Origin: JALZKA01 sp963701205
Lineage (GTDB): Bacteria > Actinomycetota > Thermoleophilia > Solirubrobacterales > 70-9
Assembly (NCBI GenBank): GCA_963701205.1
Contig: OY969575.1
Location: 868,001-932,000, forward strand
DNA: 64,000 nt
Direction: 5' to 3'
Shown here: one piece after another, positions 46,284 to 56,102 of the stretch
How the letters are laid out: each line of letters opens with the position of its first letter
Position numbering within the stretch: position 1 is the stretch's first letter
Translations under genes and position numbers: made by a program
Notes under the pieces: model-generated
The model's database searches: none
What the model was told of the DNA's origin: nothing
Seen by the model: only the letters and a program-made list of their open reading frames with translations

Positions 46284-47567
46284 ATGAAGGTCCTGGTCGT
46301 CGGGGCCGGAGGACGCGAGCACGCGATCGTGCGATCGCTCGCGCGGTCGGCTCGTGCGCCGGAGATCGTGTGCGCCCCAGGGAACGCGGGGATTGCCGCC
46401 GACGCACGCTGTCTGTCGATTGGGGCGGACGACGTAAACGGAATCACGACCGCGGCCCTGGCTGAGCGCCCCGATCTGGTGATCGTCGGCCCCGAGGCAC
46501 CGCTGGTGGCCGGATTGGTTGACCGACTCGAAGCCGAGGGGATTCCAGCTTTCGGACCGACCGCGGCGGCGGCGCGCCTTGAGGGCTCCAAGGTTCACGC
46601 AAAGGAAGCGATGGCCGACGCCGGCGTCCCAACAGCCGACCACGAAGTCCTGACCGACCGGACGCACGCGCTGGCAGCCCTGGCCGATCGCGCGTTTCCC
46701 ATCGTCCTCAAGGCCGACGGGCTCGCCGCAGGCAAGGGCGTGATCATCTGCAACAGCGAATTTGAGGCCCGCGACGCAATCGAGGTCTTCTTCGGGGAGG
46801 AGCGCTTTGGGCCGACCTCCGTCGTCCTCGAGGAACACGTTGACGGTGAGGAGCTCTCGCTGCTGGCGATCTGCGATGGGACGAACGTGGTAGCGCTCGC
46901 GCCCGCTCAGGACTACAAGCGAATCTTCGACGGCGACCAGGGACCAAACACCGGCGGGATGGGGAGCTACTCGCCCGTGCCCGGGGTTGATGATGACCGC
47001 GTCCAGGAGATCACGGCCCAGGTCCACCAACCGATCGTTGATCTGCTTGCCGAGCGCGGAACTCCATTTCGCGGGATCCTCTACGCCGGTCTGATGCTCG
47101 GGCCGACCGGAGTCAAGGTCCTCGAGTTCAACACCCGCTTTGGCGATCCCGAGACACAGGCCGTTCTGCCGCGCCTGCGCTCCGACCTGCTCGAACTCTG
47201 CCTCGCCAGCCGCGACGACAATGGCCTGGCGGGCGTTCATGCATCGTTTGATGACGGCTTTGCGGTGACCGTCGTGCTTGCTTCCGCGGGCTACCCGGCA
47301 GGGTCCTCGACGGGTGACGTGATCCAAGGACTCGACGATGCCGCCGCGCTTCCGGACATCGAGATCACTCATGCGGGCACGGCAATCAACGATTCCGGGC
47401 GGGTCGTGACGGCCGGCGGACGGGTGCTTGCGGTCACAGCGCTCGGCGCGAACGCGGGCAAGGCGCGCGCTGCCGCCTACGATGCGGCTCGCATGATCAA
47501 GTTCGACGGAATGCAGATACGTGAAGACATCGCACAGCGCGCAGTGGAGCGCGTTGCTGCTCGATAA
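46284..47567 (+). CDS. purD: Phosphoribosylamine-glycine ligase
   Basis: The 427-residue protein is full-length GARS: VLVVGAGGREHAI at the start, KADGLAAGKGVI in the ATP-grasp domain, DYKRIFDGDQGPNTGGMGSYSP and FNTRFGDPETQ. It joins glycine to phosphoribosylamine in purine synthesis. The ATG at 46284 fits the domain start; longer in-frame extension would overlap the GYD gene. Confidence 0.95.
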   Translation: MKVLVVGAGGREHAIVRSLARSARAPEIVCAPGNAGIAADARCLSIGADDVNGITTAALAERPDLVIVGPEAPLVAGLVDRLEAEGIPAFGPTAAAARLEGSKVHAKEAMADAGVPTADHEVLTDRTHALAALADRAFPIVLKADGLAAGKGVIICNSEFEARDAIEVFFGEERFGPTSVVLEEHVDGEELSLLAICDGTNVVALAPAQDYKRIFDGDQGPNTGGMGSYSPVPGVDDDRVQEITAQVHQPIVDLLAERGTPFRGILYAGLMLGPTGVKVLEFNTRFGDPETQAVLPRLRSDLLELCLASRDDNGLAGVHASFDDGFAVTVVLASAGYPAGSSTGDVIQGLDDAAALPDIEITHAGTAINDSGRVVTAGGRVLAVTALGANAGKARAAAYDAARMIKFDGMQIREDIAQRAVERVAAR

Positions 47568-47591
47568 CCACCACTAAGGAGTCAAGACGAG

Positions 47592-48110
47592 ATGGAAGCA
47601 GGCAGCCCCAACCCCAAGCGCGAGACGAGCACCGGAACCGAGGAACCGGCGACCCCGGTCGTGCTGCCGCCGATGCCGGAGGTTGCTTCGGCGTTTGACG
47701 AAATCGAGGTGGATGCCCCGCGGGTGGGAATCATCATGGGCTCGAAGTCCGACAAGGAAAAGATGCAGCCGGCCGGCCAGGCGCTGCAGGATGCAGGCAT
47801 CCGTTACGAAGTCCGAGTGATGAGTGCTCATCGCGATCCTGAGAGGGTTCGCGAGTACTGCCACGCCGCCCGGATGCGGGGTCTGCGGGTGATCATCGCC
47901 GGCGCCGGAATGTCCGCGGCGCTCCCGGGGGTCGCAGCGGCGCACACGGATTTGCCGGTGCTCGGGGTTCCGATTTTGGGCAAGAGCCTGGGTGGCCTGG
48001 ATGCCCTGCTCTCAGCGGTGCAGATGCCCCCAGGGGTTCCCGTCGGGTGCGTTGCAATTGACGGTGCCAAGAACGCAGGCCTGCTGGCCGCCAGGATCAT
48101 CGGCAGCTAG
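47592..48110 (+). CDS. purE: N5-carboxyaminoimidazole ribonucleotide mutase
   Basis: The 172-residue protein has PurE motifs VGIIMGSKSDKEKM, VMSAHRDPERVREY and AGAGMSAALPGVAAAHTDLPVLGVPI. An unusual N-terminal tail of about 45 residues (Pro/Glu/Ala-rich, probably disordered) precedes the domain. AGGAG lies 10 nt upstream of the ATG. No purK lies in the window, so whether it acts with PurK or directly uses CO2 cannot be told. Confidence 0.92.
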   Translation: MEAGSPNPKRETSTGTEEPATPVVLPPMPEVASAFDEIEVDAPRVGIIMGSKSDKEKMQPAGQALQDAGIRYEVRVMSAHRDPERVREYCHAARMRGLRVIIAGAGMSAALPGVAAAHTDLPVLGVPILGKSLGGLDALLSAVQMPPGVPVGCVAIDGAKNAGLLAARIIGS

Positions 48111-48121
48111 GTGCTGGCAGC

Positions 48122-49405
48122 TTGATCTCCCGCTACACCCGCCCCGAGATCGGAGCCGTCTGGTCGGACCAGCGGCGGATGGACGGCTGGCTGGCGGTCG
48201 AGTTGGCGGCGACCGAAGCCTGGGCCGCCGAAGGGGTCGTTCCGAGCGACGCTGCAAAGGCAGCCCGCGAGCTCGCGGCATTCGAAGTGGACGCGGTTGC
48301 GGAGCGGGAACGGGTCACCAACCACGACGTCGCCGCGTTCATCGATGTCGTTGCCGAGTCGGTCGGCGAGCACGGACGCTGGATCCATTACGGATTGACC
48401 TCTTCCGATGTGCTCGATACGGCGCTGGCGCTGCAGATCCGCGATGCGGGCGAGATCGTCGTCAAGGGAGCCCGGGCCTACCGGGACGCGCTCCGAGACC
48501 AAGCCCTGACCCACGCTGAGACGATCTGCGTCGGGCGGACCCACGGAGTCCACGCCGAGCCGACGACCTTCGGCCTGCGGCTGGCGGGTTTCGCGTTCGA
48601 GGCGCACCGCAATCTGGCCCGGCTCGAAGCGGCGTTCGCGGACGCAACCGTAGGCGCGATTTCGGGCGCCGTCGGCACCTACGCATCGGTGCCGCCGTCC
48701 ATCGAGCGCCGGGTGTGTGAATCGCTCTCGATCCGATCTGAAGATGTCTCGACGCAGGTCGTACCGCGCGACCGGCACGCCGCGCTTCTAGCGGTAATAG
48801 CGATTGCCGGGGCGGGACTCGAGCGGTTTGCAACGGAAATCCGCAACCTTCAGCGCACGGAGATCCGGGAGGTCGAAGAGCCCTTCGGGAAGGGACAAAA
48901 GGGCTCGTCGGCAATGCCGCACAAGCGCAACCCGATCGCTTGCGAGAGGATCACTGGCCTGGCGCGCGTCCTGCGGGGATACAGCCAGGTTGGTCTTGAG
49001 AACGTCGCGCTGTGGCACGAGCGCGACATCTCCCACTCGGGCGCGGAACGAGTCGTTCTTCCCGACGCGACGACTGCGCTGGACTACATGCAGCACCTCG
49101 GTTCCGGGGTGGCGAGCGGGATGGCGGTCCACACCGAGCGGATGCGTGCCAACCTTGAACTGACCAGTGGTGCGATCTTCAGCCAGCGGGCGCTGACGGC
49201 CTTGGTCGAGTCGGGTATGAGCCGCGACGACGCCTACCGCTTAGTCCAGGAAGCCGCGCAACGCGCCTGGGATACGGGGACCCCGTTTGCCGAACTATTG
49301 GCGGCAAGTGCACCGGACCTGGACATCGGGGCAGTGCTGGACCCAGCGGCCTACCTCAGCCACGTGCCCGAGGTAATGGCCCGCCTTGACGCGCTGCGAT
49401 CTTGA
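48122..49405 (+). CDS. purB: Adenylosuccinate lyase
   Basis: The 427-residue protein begins with the TTG-encoded ISRYTRPEIGAVWSD, typical for PurB, and contains ICVGRTHGVHAEPTTFG and the signature KGSSAMPHKRNP. It cleaves SAICAR and adenylosuccinate, releasing fumarate. It lies 11 bp after purE, and its stop overlaps the pyruvyltransferase start (TTGA). Confidence 0.94.
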   Translation: MISRYTRPEIGAVWSDQRRMDGWLAVELAATEAWAAEGVVPSDAAKAARELAAFEVDAVAERERVTNHDVAAFIDVVAESVGEHGRWIHYGLTSSDVLDTALALQIRDAGEIVVKGARAYRDALRDQALTHAETICVGRTHGVHAEPTTFGLRLAGFAFEAHRNLARLEAAFADATVGAISGAVGTYASVPPSIERRVCESLSIRSEDVSTQVVPRDRHAALLAVIAIAGAGLERFATEIRNLQRTEIREVEEPFGKGQKGSSAMPHKRNPIACERITGLARVLRGYSQVGLENVALWHERDISHSGAERVVLPDATTALDYMQHLGSGVASGMAVHTERMRANLELTSGAIFSQRALTALVESGMSRDDAYRLVQEAAQRAWDTGTPFAELLAASAPDLDIGAVLDPAAYLSHVPEVMARLDALRS

Positions 49406-50439
49406 GCGGTACCGCGGCCGTGACGGCTGCGTTGGGAGCCGAAATCGAGCGGGTCATGACACAGACGCTCGCGGGCGAAAGCGAAGTCGCGTTCGTCAAC
49501 TTTCCGAATATCGACAACCCCGGCGATTCGGCGATCGCCAGGGGCACATACCGCCTGCTCGACCGGCTGAACATCGAAATCGCCCTGACCCTTGAACCCG
49601 CCGGCTACAGGCGCAGCCTGGTTCGCAGGGCCGTTGGCAGCGCCGGCACGATCCTGATCCAGGGCGGCGGCAATTTCGGGGACATCTACCGCAAACAGGG
49701 GCAGCAAAAGGCCAGGATCCGCGTCTTGCGCGACTTTCCCGACGCTCGCATCATCCAATTGCCGCAGACCATCTACTTCCAGGACGAGCGTTACGCGAGG
49801 CGGATGGCCAAGCTCTGCGCCGCGCACAAAAACCTGACGATCCTGCTACGTGACCAGGCAAGCCTGAACCGGGCCGAGGCGCTCGGAATGCCAGCGCTGT
49901 TTTGCCCCGACCTGGCGATCGCCATGGGCCCTGTGGATCGGCCCGCCCCCGCGAGCGCGGATGTTGCCTGGCTTTTGCGCCGGGACATTGAGGCCGCCGC
50001 GACACCCCCTATCGATGCAGGCCAAGCATTCGACTGGCCCAGCGGTGCCGAACAACGCTCCGGCAACGCCGACGCCGGCCTGGCCCGTGACCTCACGGCG
50101 TTGAAACGACGGATCGGGCTGGTCCAGCGGATGCCGCAGCGCCTGCAACTTCCAGCAATGCGCCGCGTGTCCCGCCGCTACCCCAGGGTCGCTGCCGCCC
50201 GCACGCAATTGGGGCTCGAACACGTTGCCCGCGGCAGGGTGCTCGTCACGAACCGGCTTCATGGCCACCTGCTTGCGTGCATCATGGGCGTGCCGAACGT
50301 CCTGCTCGACAACTCATACGGCAAGAACCGCAGCGTGTTTGAAAGCTGGAGCCACCGCTACCCCATTGCGCGGTTCGCCCCAAATCCCGAACTCGCGCGT
50401 GCGGCGGCGGAGGAACTGCTTGACGCTTGCAAGGATTGA
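49402..50439 (+). CDS. Polysaccharide pyruvyl transferase family protein
   Basis: The 345-residue protein fits PF04230: FVNFPNIDNPGDSAIARGTYRLL at the start, ILIQGGGNFGDIYR, IIQLPQTIYF, ILLRDQASLNRAEALG and late VLVTNRLHGHLLACIMGVPNVLLDNSYGKN. It would add a pyruvate ketal to a surface-sugar unit. The TTG start overlaps the purB stop by 4 bp, so it is cotranscribed with the purine genes although its role is in cell-surface glycans. Confidence 0.85.
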   Translation: MSGTAAVTAALGAEIERVMTQTLAGESEVAFVNFPNIDNPGDSAIARGTYRLLDRLNIEIALTLEPAGYRRSLVRRAVGSAGTILIQGGGNFGDIYRKQGQQKARIRVLRDFPDARIIQLPQTIYFQDERYARRMAKLCAAHKNLTILLRDQASLNRAEALGMPALFCPDLAIAMGPVDRPAPASADVAWLLRRDIEAAATPPIDAGQAFDWPSGAEQRSGNADAGLARDLTALKRRIGLVQRMPQRLQLPAMRRVSRRYPRVAAARTQLGLEHVARGRVLVTNRLHGHLLACIMGVPNVLLDNSYGKNRSVFESWSHRYPIARFAPNPELARAAAEELLDACKD

Positions 50440-50442
50440 CCG

Positions 50443-51614
50443 ATGCGACTGGTGATGACCCTGGTTGTTCGCGACGAGGCCGACGTCCTCGAGCTCAACC
50501 TCCGAGCCCACCGCGCGCTGGGGGTGGATGCTTTCGTCGTCCTCGACAACGGATCAACCGACGGCACCGCGGCGATCCTTAAGCGCTGGGAGCAGGCCGG
50601 CTTGGCCCATGTCACAACCGACCCAGACGCCGACACGGACGAGGTATTCCTCGAGTGGCAGACGCGGTTAGCCCTCCAGGCGGCGACCGAGCTGAGCGCC
50701 GACTGGGTGATCAACAACGACGGCGACGAGTTCTGGCTGCCACTCACCGGAAACCTCGCTGACACCTTCACGGCCGTTCCGGATGACGTCCACGGAGTTC
50801 TGGCTCCGAGACTCGAGTTCGTCCCGGTGGCGGATAACCCCGAGCCGTTTTGGGAGCGGATGATCCTGCGCGAGCGCAATACCCGAGTCCTGCCGAAGAT
50901 TGCCCACCGCGCCGCCGCAGACATCCGAGTCGGACCCGGTTCACACCATGTCTCCTCCGAAAGCCTGGGGCTCGGCGAGACGGCCGGCAAACCTTCGCTT
51001 CGCGGCCTTCGCGAGAAACCCAAACAACCCAACCTGATCGCGCCGGCTTCGACTTTCCCATGCGTGATTTTCCATGTCCCCTTGCGCTCGTTCTCGCAGT
51101 TTCACTCGCGGCTTCAGATCGGGCTGCGAATCGCCGCGACGCGCGATTCGCAAAAGCTCGAGACGGCCATCAAGGATGTCATCGCGCCGGACGAGGCCGA
51201 GCGGCGTTGGCAGCAGCTGATTGATGCCGCGGCGTCGGCGCAGGCAGCCGGCGTCGTGGTCGAGGACACTCGGCTTCGTGACCTGATCCGTGCGATCGGT
51301 GCCCCCACTCCCGACTCAATCGAGCCACCACCGTTTTCGGCCCAGCCAGAGGAATCGGCGCTTCAGGCCCATCGCGCCGAGGCCACCCGGCAAGGCCTGG
51401 CCGGCTTGGTGCACAACCATGCCCAGGCGCTTGGCGAGCGCGACGCGGTTGCGAGCGCTCTGAAGCAGACCCGGTCCTCGATGTTGGCGCGGTTGGAAAA
51501 GCGTCGTAACGCCTTGCGCGCCAGCCGCAGGCGGGTCGCACACCTCCGCGAGCAGCGCGAGCAGATCAAGCGCAGCCGCTGGTGGCGCCTGCGCCCCCGG
51601 CTGGGCCGCCGCCG

Positions 51615-51618
<4 letters not shown>
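50443..51618 (+). CDS. Glycosyltransferase family 2-like protein with C-terminal coiled coil
   Basis: The 391-residue protein starts with a GT-A domain of the Glyco_tranf_2_4 type: LVMTLVVRDEADVLELNLRAH, VVLDNGSTDGT and the metal-binding DGDEFW. Residues past about 290 form a basic coiled coil (RLEKRRNALRASRRR). It starts 3 bp after the pyruvyltransferase gene; together they suggest synthesis of a pyruvylated glycan. It overlaps the end of the convergent P450 gene by 4 bp. Confidence 0.8.
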
Positions 51619-52931
<1,313 letters not shown>

Positions 52932-52941
52932 CGCTCACCCC

Positions 52942-53790
52942 GTGACCGCTCTTTCCGATTTGAGGCTTGCCGCTTCGGGCAAGGTTCGCGAGATGTACGA
53001 GATCGAGGACGACCTGCTGATGGTCGCCTCCGACCGCATCTCTGCCTACGACGTCGTTCTGCCTACGCCGATTCCGGACAAGGGCGCGGTGCTCACCCGA
53101 ATGTCCGTTTTCTGGTTCGAGACGACCGGCCACATCTGTCCGAACCACATGCTGAGCGATGACGTGCCAGACGGCGCCGAAGGGCGTGGCCTGCGAGTCA
53201 CCAAGCTCACGATGTACCCCATTGAGTGCGTCGTTCGTGGCTACCTGTCGGGCTCCGGTTGGCGGGAGTACCAAGAGGCCGGAACCGTCTGCGGGATCGA
53301 GCTGCCGGCGGGACTGACGGAGTCGAGCAAGCTCGATGAGCCAATTTTCACCCCTGCCACGAAGGCGGACGTTGGCGACCACGACGAAAACATCTCCTTT
53401 GATGCCGCAGCTGAGGCGATCGGCGACCGCGCGTTGATGGAAAGCCTGCGCGAAACCTCGCTGGCGCTCTACGAGCATGCATCGCGTCACGCCGCCGACC
53501 GCGGAATCATCATCGCCGACACGAAGTTCGAATTTGGCTCCAGCCCAGGGGCAGAGATCGTGCTGGGCGACGAGGTTCTGACGCCGGATTCATCACGCTT
53601 TTGGCCAGCCGACACCTACGAAGCCGGTCGCTCCCAGGCCTCCTTTGACAAGCAATACGTGCGCGACTGGCTCGACCAGTCAGGCTGGGACCACTCGCCG
53701 CCCGGCCCCGACCTGCCGGCAGACGTCGTCAGCAGCACCCGGGCCAAGTACGTCGAGGCCTACGAGCGGATCACCGACCGTTCGTTCTAG
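52942..53790 (+). CDS. purC: SAICAR synthase
   Basis: The 282-residue protein has VREMYEIEDDLLMVASDRISAYD (split motif; SDRISAYD), IPDKGAVLTRMSVFWF, ECVVRGYLSGSGWREY, and late DTKFEFG and DEVLTPDSSRFWP. It makes SAICAR from CAIR and aspartate. The GTG at 52942 aligns with the usual start ('ALSD....ASGKVRE'); an ATG at 52912 would overlap the divergent P450 start. Confidence 0.93.
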   Translation: MTALSDLRLAASGKVREMYEIEDDLLMVASDRISAYDVVLPTPIPDKGAVLTRMSVFWFETTGHICPNHMLSDDVPDGAEGRGLRVTKLTMYPIECVVRGYLSGSGWREYQEAGTVCGIELPAGLTESSKLDEPIFTPATKADVGDHDENISFDAAAEAIGDRALMESLRETSLALYEHASRHAADRGIIIADTKFEFGSSPGAEIVLGDEVLTPDSSRFWPADTYEAGRSQASFDKQYVRDWLDQSGWDHSPPGPDLPADVVSSTRAKYVEAYERITDRSF

Positions 53791-53823
53791 CGGAATCCGC
53801 GCCGACCGAGACCGACGGCGCGA

Positions 53824-53829
53824 TACGGT
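53824..53829 (+). promoter_or_regulatory. -10 box TACGGT, leaderless start
   Basis: TACGGT ends 6 nt before the GTG at 53836. Confidence 0.55.
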
Positions 53830-53835
53830 CACAGG

Positions 53836-54870
53836 GTGAACGTCTTCATCCAAGGGATGCGCCATTCCGGCACCGCAATTCTCTTTGAAGCGTTCGCCGC
53901 CGATCCCGACTTTGGCTGCCATTTCGAGCCCTTTCGGGAGGAGTCGCCGATCCCCGGGGGCGACTCCGGCGCCCGTGCGCTCGGGCTCTTTGCCGAGACC
54001 AGGCGGCTGCGCCGCGCCTTTCAGCGCGAACGGGCGCCACAAGTGCCACTCGAGCTGTTCAATCACGGCGGGCCACGGGCGCCAAGCCTGGAATTGCATC
54101 CGGGCCTGCCCGAGTGGGCGACGGACTTCCTGCGCTATCTCCTGGAGCAGGATGAGAACTCGCTGATCCAGGAGGTCCGCATGTTTCGCAAGGTCGCCCG
54201 GCTGCACGAACTCGACCCCGGCGCGGCCCTCATCCACCTTGTTCGTGACCCCAGGGCGGTGAGCACCTCGATGATGCTCGGGCGAAACCGACAGCGGCTG
54301 GGCAGCTTTGCTAACGAGGATGCGTTCTTCGAGGCGTGGACGCGACGCCGGATGTCGTCAACCCGCGCAATCGCCGACGCCAGGTTGCAAGCCGCGGAAC
54401 ACCCCCGCCTGCGCCGTGGCGTTCCGGACTTCATGCGCCCCCTCCTTGTCTGGCTCGCGGCGTTCGAGGGAACCCATGCAGAGGGCCAGGCCCTGTTTGG
54501 CGAGCGCTACGTGCTGCTTCGGATCGAAGACCTCAGAACGGACCCGGCCGCTGCGCTGGGGCGCATCTACGCTGCGCTGGGGCGCTCCCTGCCCGCAGGC
54601 GTTAGCGATTGGGCGCAGGCAGGTGTCCCCGACAGCAACTCAATGGATTTCGCGAAGGACCCGCGCTGGGCCGAGGCACGCGATTTGATCGGCATGGGTC
54701 CCGCCCTGGCGAGCGCAGGCTACGAGGAGCTTGCGGCGCTACCACGGCCAAACGATGCCGCTCGGGTCAAGCTCACCTCCCCGGATGCAGACTCCGCGTC
54801 GCGCCTCGACGCCGTCATTGGTCGCGCGCGGCGCAGCCTTGACCGCGCCGCCGGCCGGTCGCGCCGCTAG
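53836..54870 (+). CDS. Sulfotransferase-family protein
   Basis: The 344-residue protein has a P-loop-like GMRHSGTAILFEAF (7-20) in place of the usual RSGTT and a 3'-PAPS motif LIHLVRDPRAVSTSMM. Later come LLRIEDLRTDP, a sulfotransferase-type segment before the C-terminal helices. It probably uses PAPS on a glycan or small molecule. It sits between purC and purS with its own leaderless promoter, and is only distantly similar to the sulfotransferase at 45.0 kb. Confidence 0.75.
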   Translation: MNVFIQGMRHSGTAILFEAFAADPDFGCHFEPFREESPIPGGDSGARALGLFAETRRLRRAFQRERAPQVPLELFNHGGPRAPSLELHPGLPEWATDFLRYLLEQDENSLIQEVRMFRKVARLHELDPGAALIHLVRDPRAVSTSMMLGRNRQRLGSFANEDAFFEAWTRRRMSSTRAIADARLQAAEHPRLRRGVPDFMRPLLVWLAAFEGTHAEGQALFGERYVLLRIEDLRTDPAAALGRIYAALGRSLPAGVSDWAQAGVPDSNSMDFAKDPRWAEARDLIGMGPALASAGYEELAALPRPNDAARVKLTSPDADSASRLDAVIGRARRSLDRAAGRSRR

Positions 54871-54873
54871 GTT
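54868..54873 (+). promoter_or_regulatory. -10 box TAGGTT, leaderless start of purS
   Basis: TAGGTT ends 7 nt before the ATG at 54881; its first bases are the stop codon of the sulfotransferase gene. Confidence 0.5.
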
Positions 54874-54880
54874 TGCGGTT

Positions 54881-55102
54881 ATGAAGGTGCGCGTGCTGAT
54901 CCGGCCAAAACAGGGGATCCTTGACCCCCAAGGCAAGGCCGTGGAGCGGGCCCTACCGGCGCTTGGCTTCTCCGACGTCTCGGCCGTCCACGTCGGCCGG
55001 ATGGTGGAACTGGAAGCTCCTGACGCCTCGCGCCTGCCCGAGCTTTGCGAGAAGCTTCTCGCCAACCCGTTGATTGAGGATTTCGAGATCCAGGAGCTAT
55101 GA
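54881..55102 (+). CDS. purS: FGAM synthase subunit PurS
   Basis: The 73-residue protein has the PurS pattern: KVRVLIRPKQGILDPQGKAVERAL, VHVGRMVELE and IEDFEIQEL. It forms the FGAM synthase complex with PurQ and PurL. Its stop overlaps purQ by 4 bp. Confidence 0.92.
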   Translation: MKVRVLIRPKQGILDPQGKAVERALPALGFSDVSAVHVGRMVELEAPDASRLPELCEKLLANPLIEDFEIQEL

Positions 55103-55761
55103 CGTTCGGCGTCCTGCAGTTTCCGGGGTCGTGCGATGAGCGCGACGCGCTGCGGGCCTGCGAGCGGGTGGCGGACGCAAAGCTGATTTGGCACGAGGAG
55201 ACGGACCTCGACGGAATCGACGCAGTGGTAGTTCCCGGTGGCTTCTCATATGGCGACTACCTGCGGGCCGGAGCGATCGCACGATTCGCGCCGGCCATGG
55301 AGGCGGTCGCGACTTTTGCTCGCGGGGGCGGCCCGGTGCTTGGGATCTGCAACGGGTTTCAAGTGCTTTGCGAGGCAGGACTTCTGCCCGGCGCCCTGTT
55401 GCCTAACAACGGTCTGCGTTTTCTTTGTCGCCAGGTCGACCTCGAAGTGGTGGCTGATACGAGCATCTTCACGCGGGGCCTTGCCATCGGCGAGTGCCTG
55501 AGCGTCCCCGTCAAACACATGAGCGGCCGCTACTTCGCACCCGACGACACCCTCGACGAGCTCGAGGCGCGCGGCCAAGTGGTCTTGCGCTACGCCACAG
55601 GTCAAAACCCCAACGGATCAGCCCGCGATATCGCCGGCGTTTCGAATGAGGAGGGCAACGTGATGGGGCTGATGCCGCATCCCGAGCACGCCGTCGATCC
55701 GCTGACCGGCTCAAGCGACGGCCTGCGGCTCTTCAAGGCGATGGCAGCTGTGGCAGCCTAG
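55099..55761 (+). CDS. purQ: FGAM synthase glutaminase subunit PurQ
   Basis: The 220-residue protein has FGVLQFPGSCDERD, PGGFSYGDYLRAG, the glutaminase nucleophile region VLGICNGFQVL and the His/Glu pair in MPHPEHAVDP. It supplies ammonia from glutamine to PurL. Confidence 0.94.
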   Translation: MTFGVLQFPGSCDERDALRACERVADAKLIWHEETDLDGIDAVVVPGGFSYGDYLRAGAIARFAPAMEAVATFARGGGPVLGICNGFQVLCEAGLLPGALLPNNGLRFLCRQVDLEVVADTSIFTRGLAIGECLSVPVKHMSGRYFAPDDTLDELEARGQVVLRYATGQNPNGSARDIAGVSNEEGNVMGLMPHPEHAVDPLTGSSDGLRLFKAMAAVAA

Positions 55762-55776
55762 TTTCGCGCAGCGGTC

Positions 55777-55782
55777 TACCCT
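55777..55782 (+). promoter_or_regulatory. -10 box TACCCT, leaderless start
   Basis: TACCCT ends 7 nt before the ATG at 55790 of the DUF2277 gene. Confidence 0.5.
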
Positions 55783-55789
55783 CTGTGGC

Positions 55790-56062
55790 ATGTGCCGCAA
55801 CATCAGGACACTCCACAATTTCGAGCCTCCCGCAACCACGGAGGAAACACGCGATGCAGCGCTCCAGTACGTGCGCAAGATCAGCGGATCAACCAAGCCG
55901 TCGAGGGCAAACGAAGAGGCCTTCGCGCGTGCCGTCGACGAGGTGAGCGTCGCCACCCAGCGCCTGCTGGACTCGCTGACTACGAACGCTCCGCCAAAAA
56001 ATCGTGACGAGGAAGCCGCAAAGCGCAAGGCGCGATCTGAGCAGCGCTTCGCGACTGCCTGA
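55790..56062 (+). CDS. DUF2277 family protein
   Basis: The 90-residue protein has the DUF2277 start MCRNIRTLHNFEPPATTEE and the helix with ALQYVRKISG and STKPS. Function unknown. It lies between purQ and purL and is leaderless. Confidence 0.8.
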   Translation: MCRNIRTLHNFEPPATTEETRDAALQYVRKISGSTKPSRANEEAFARAVDEVSVATQRLLDSLTTNAPPKNRDEEAAKRKARSEQRFATA

Positions 56063-56102
56063 CAACGATCCGGTCCACGGCTTCTCGTAGGCTGCGGTGC
56101 TC

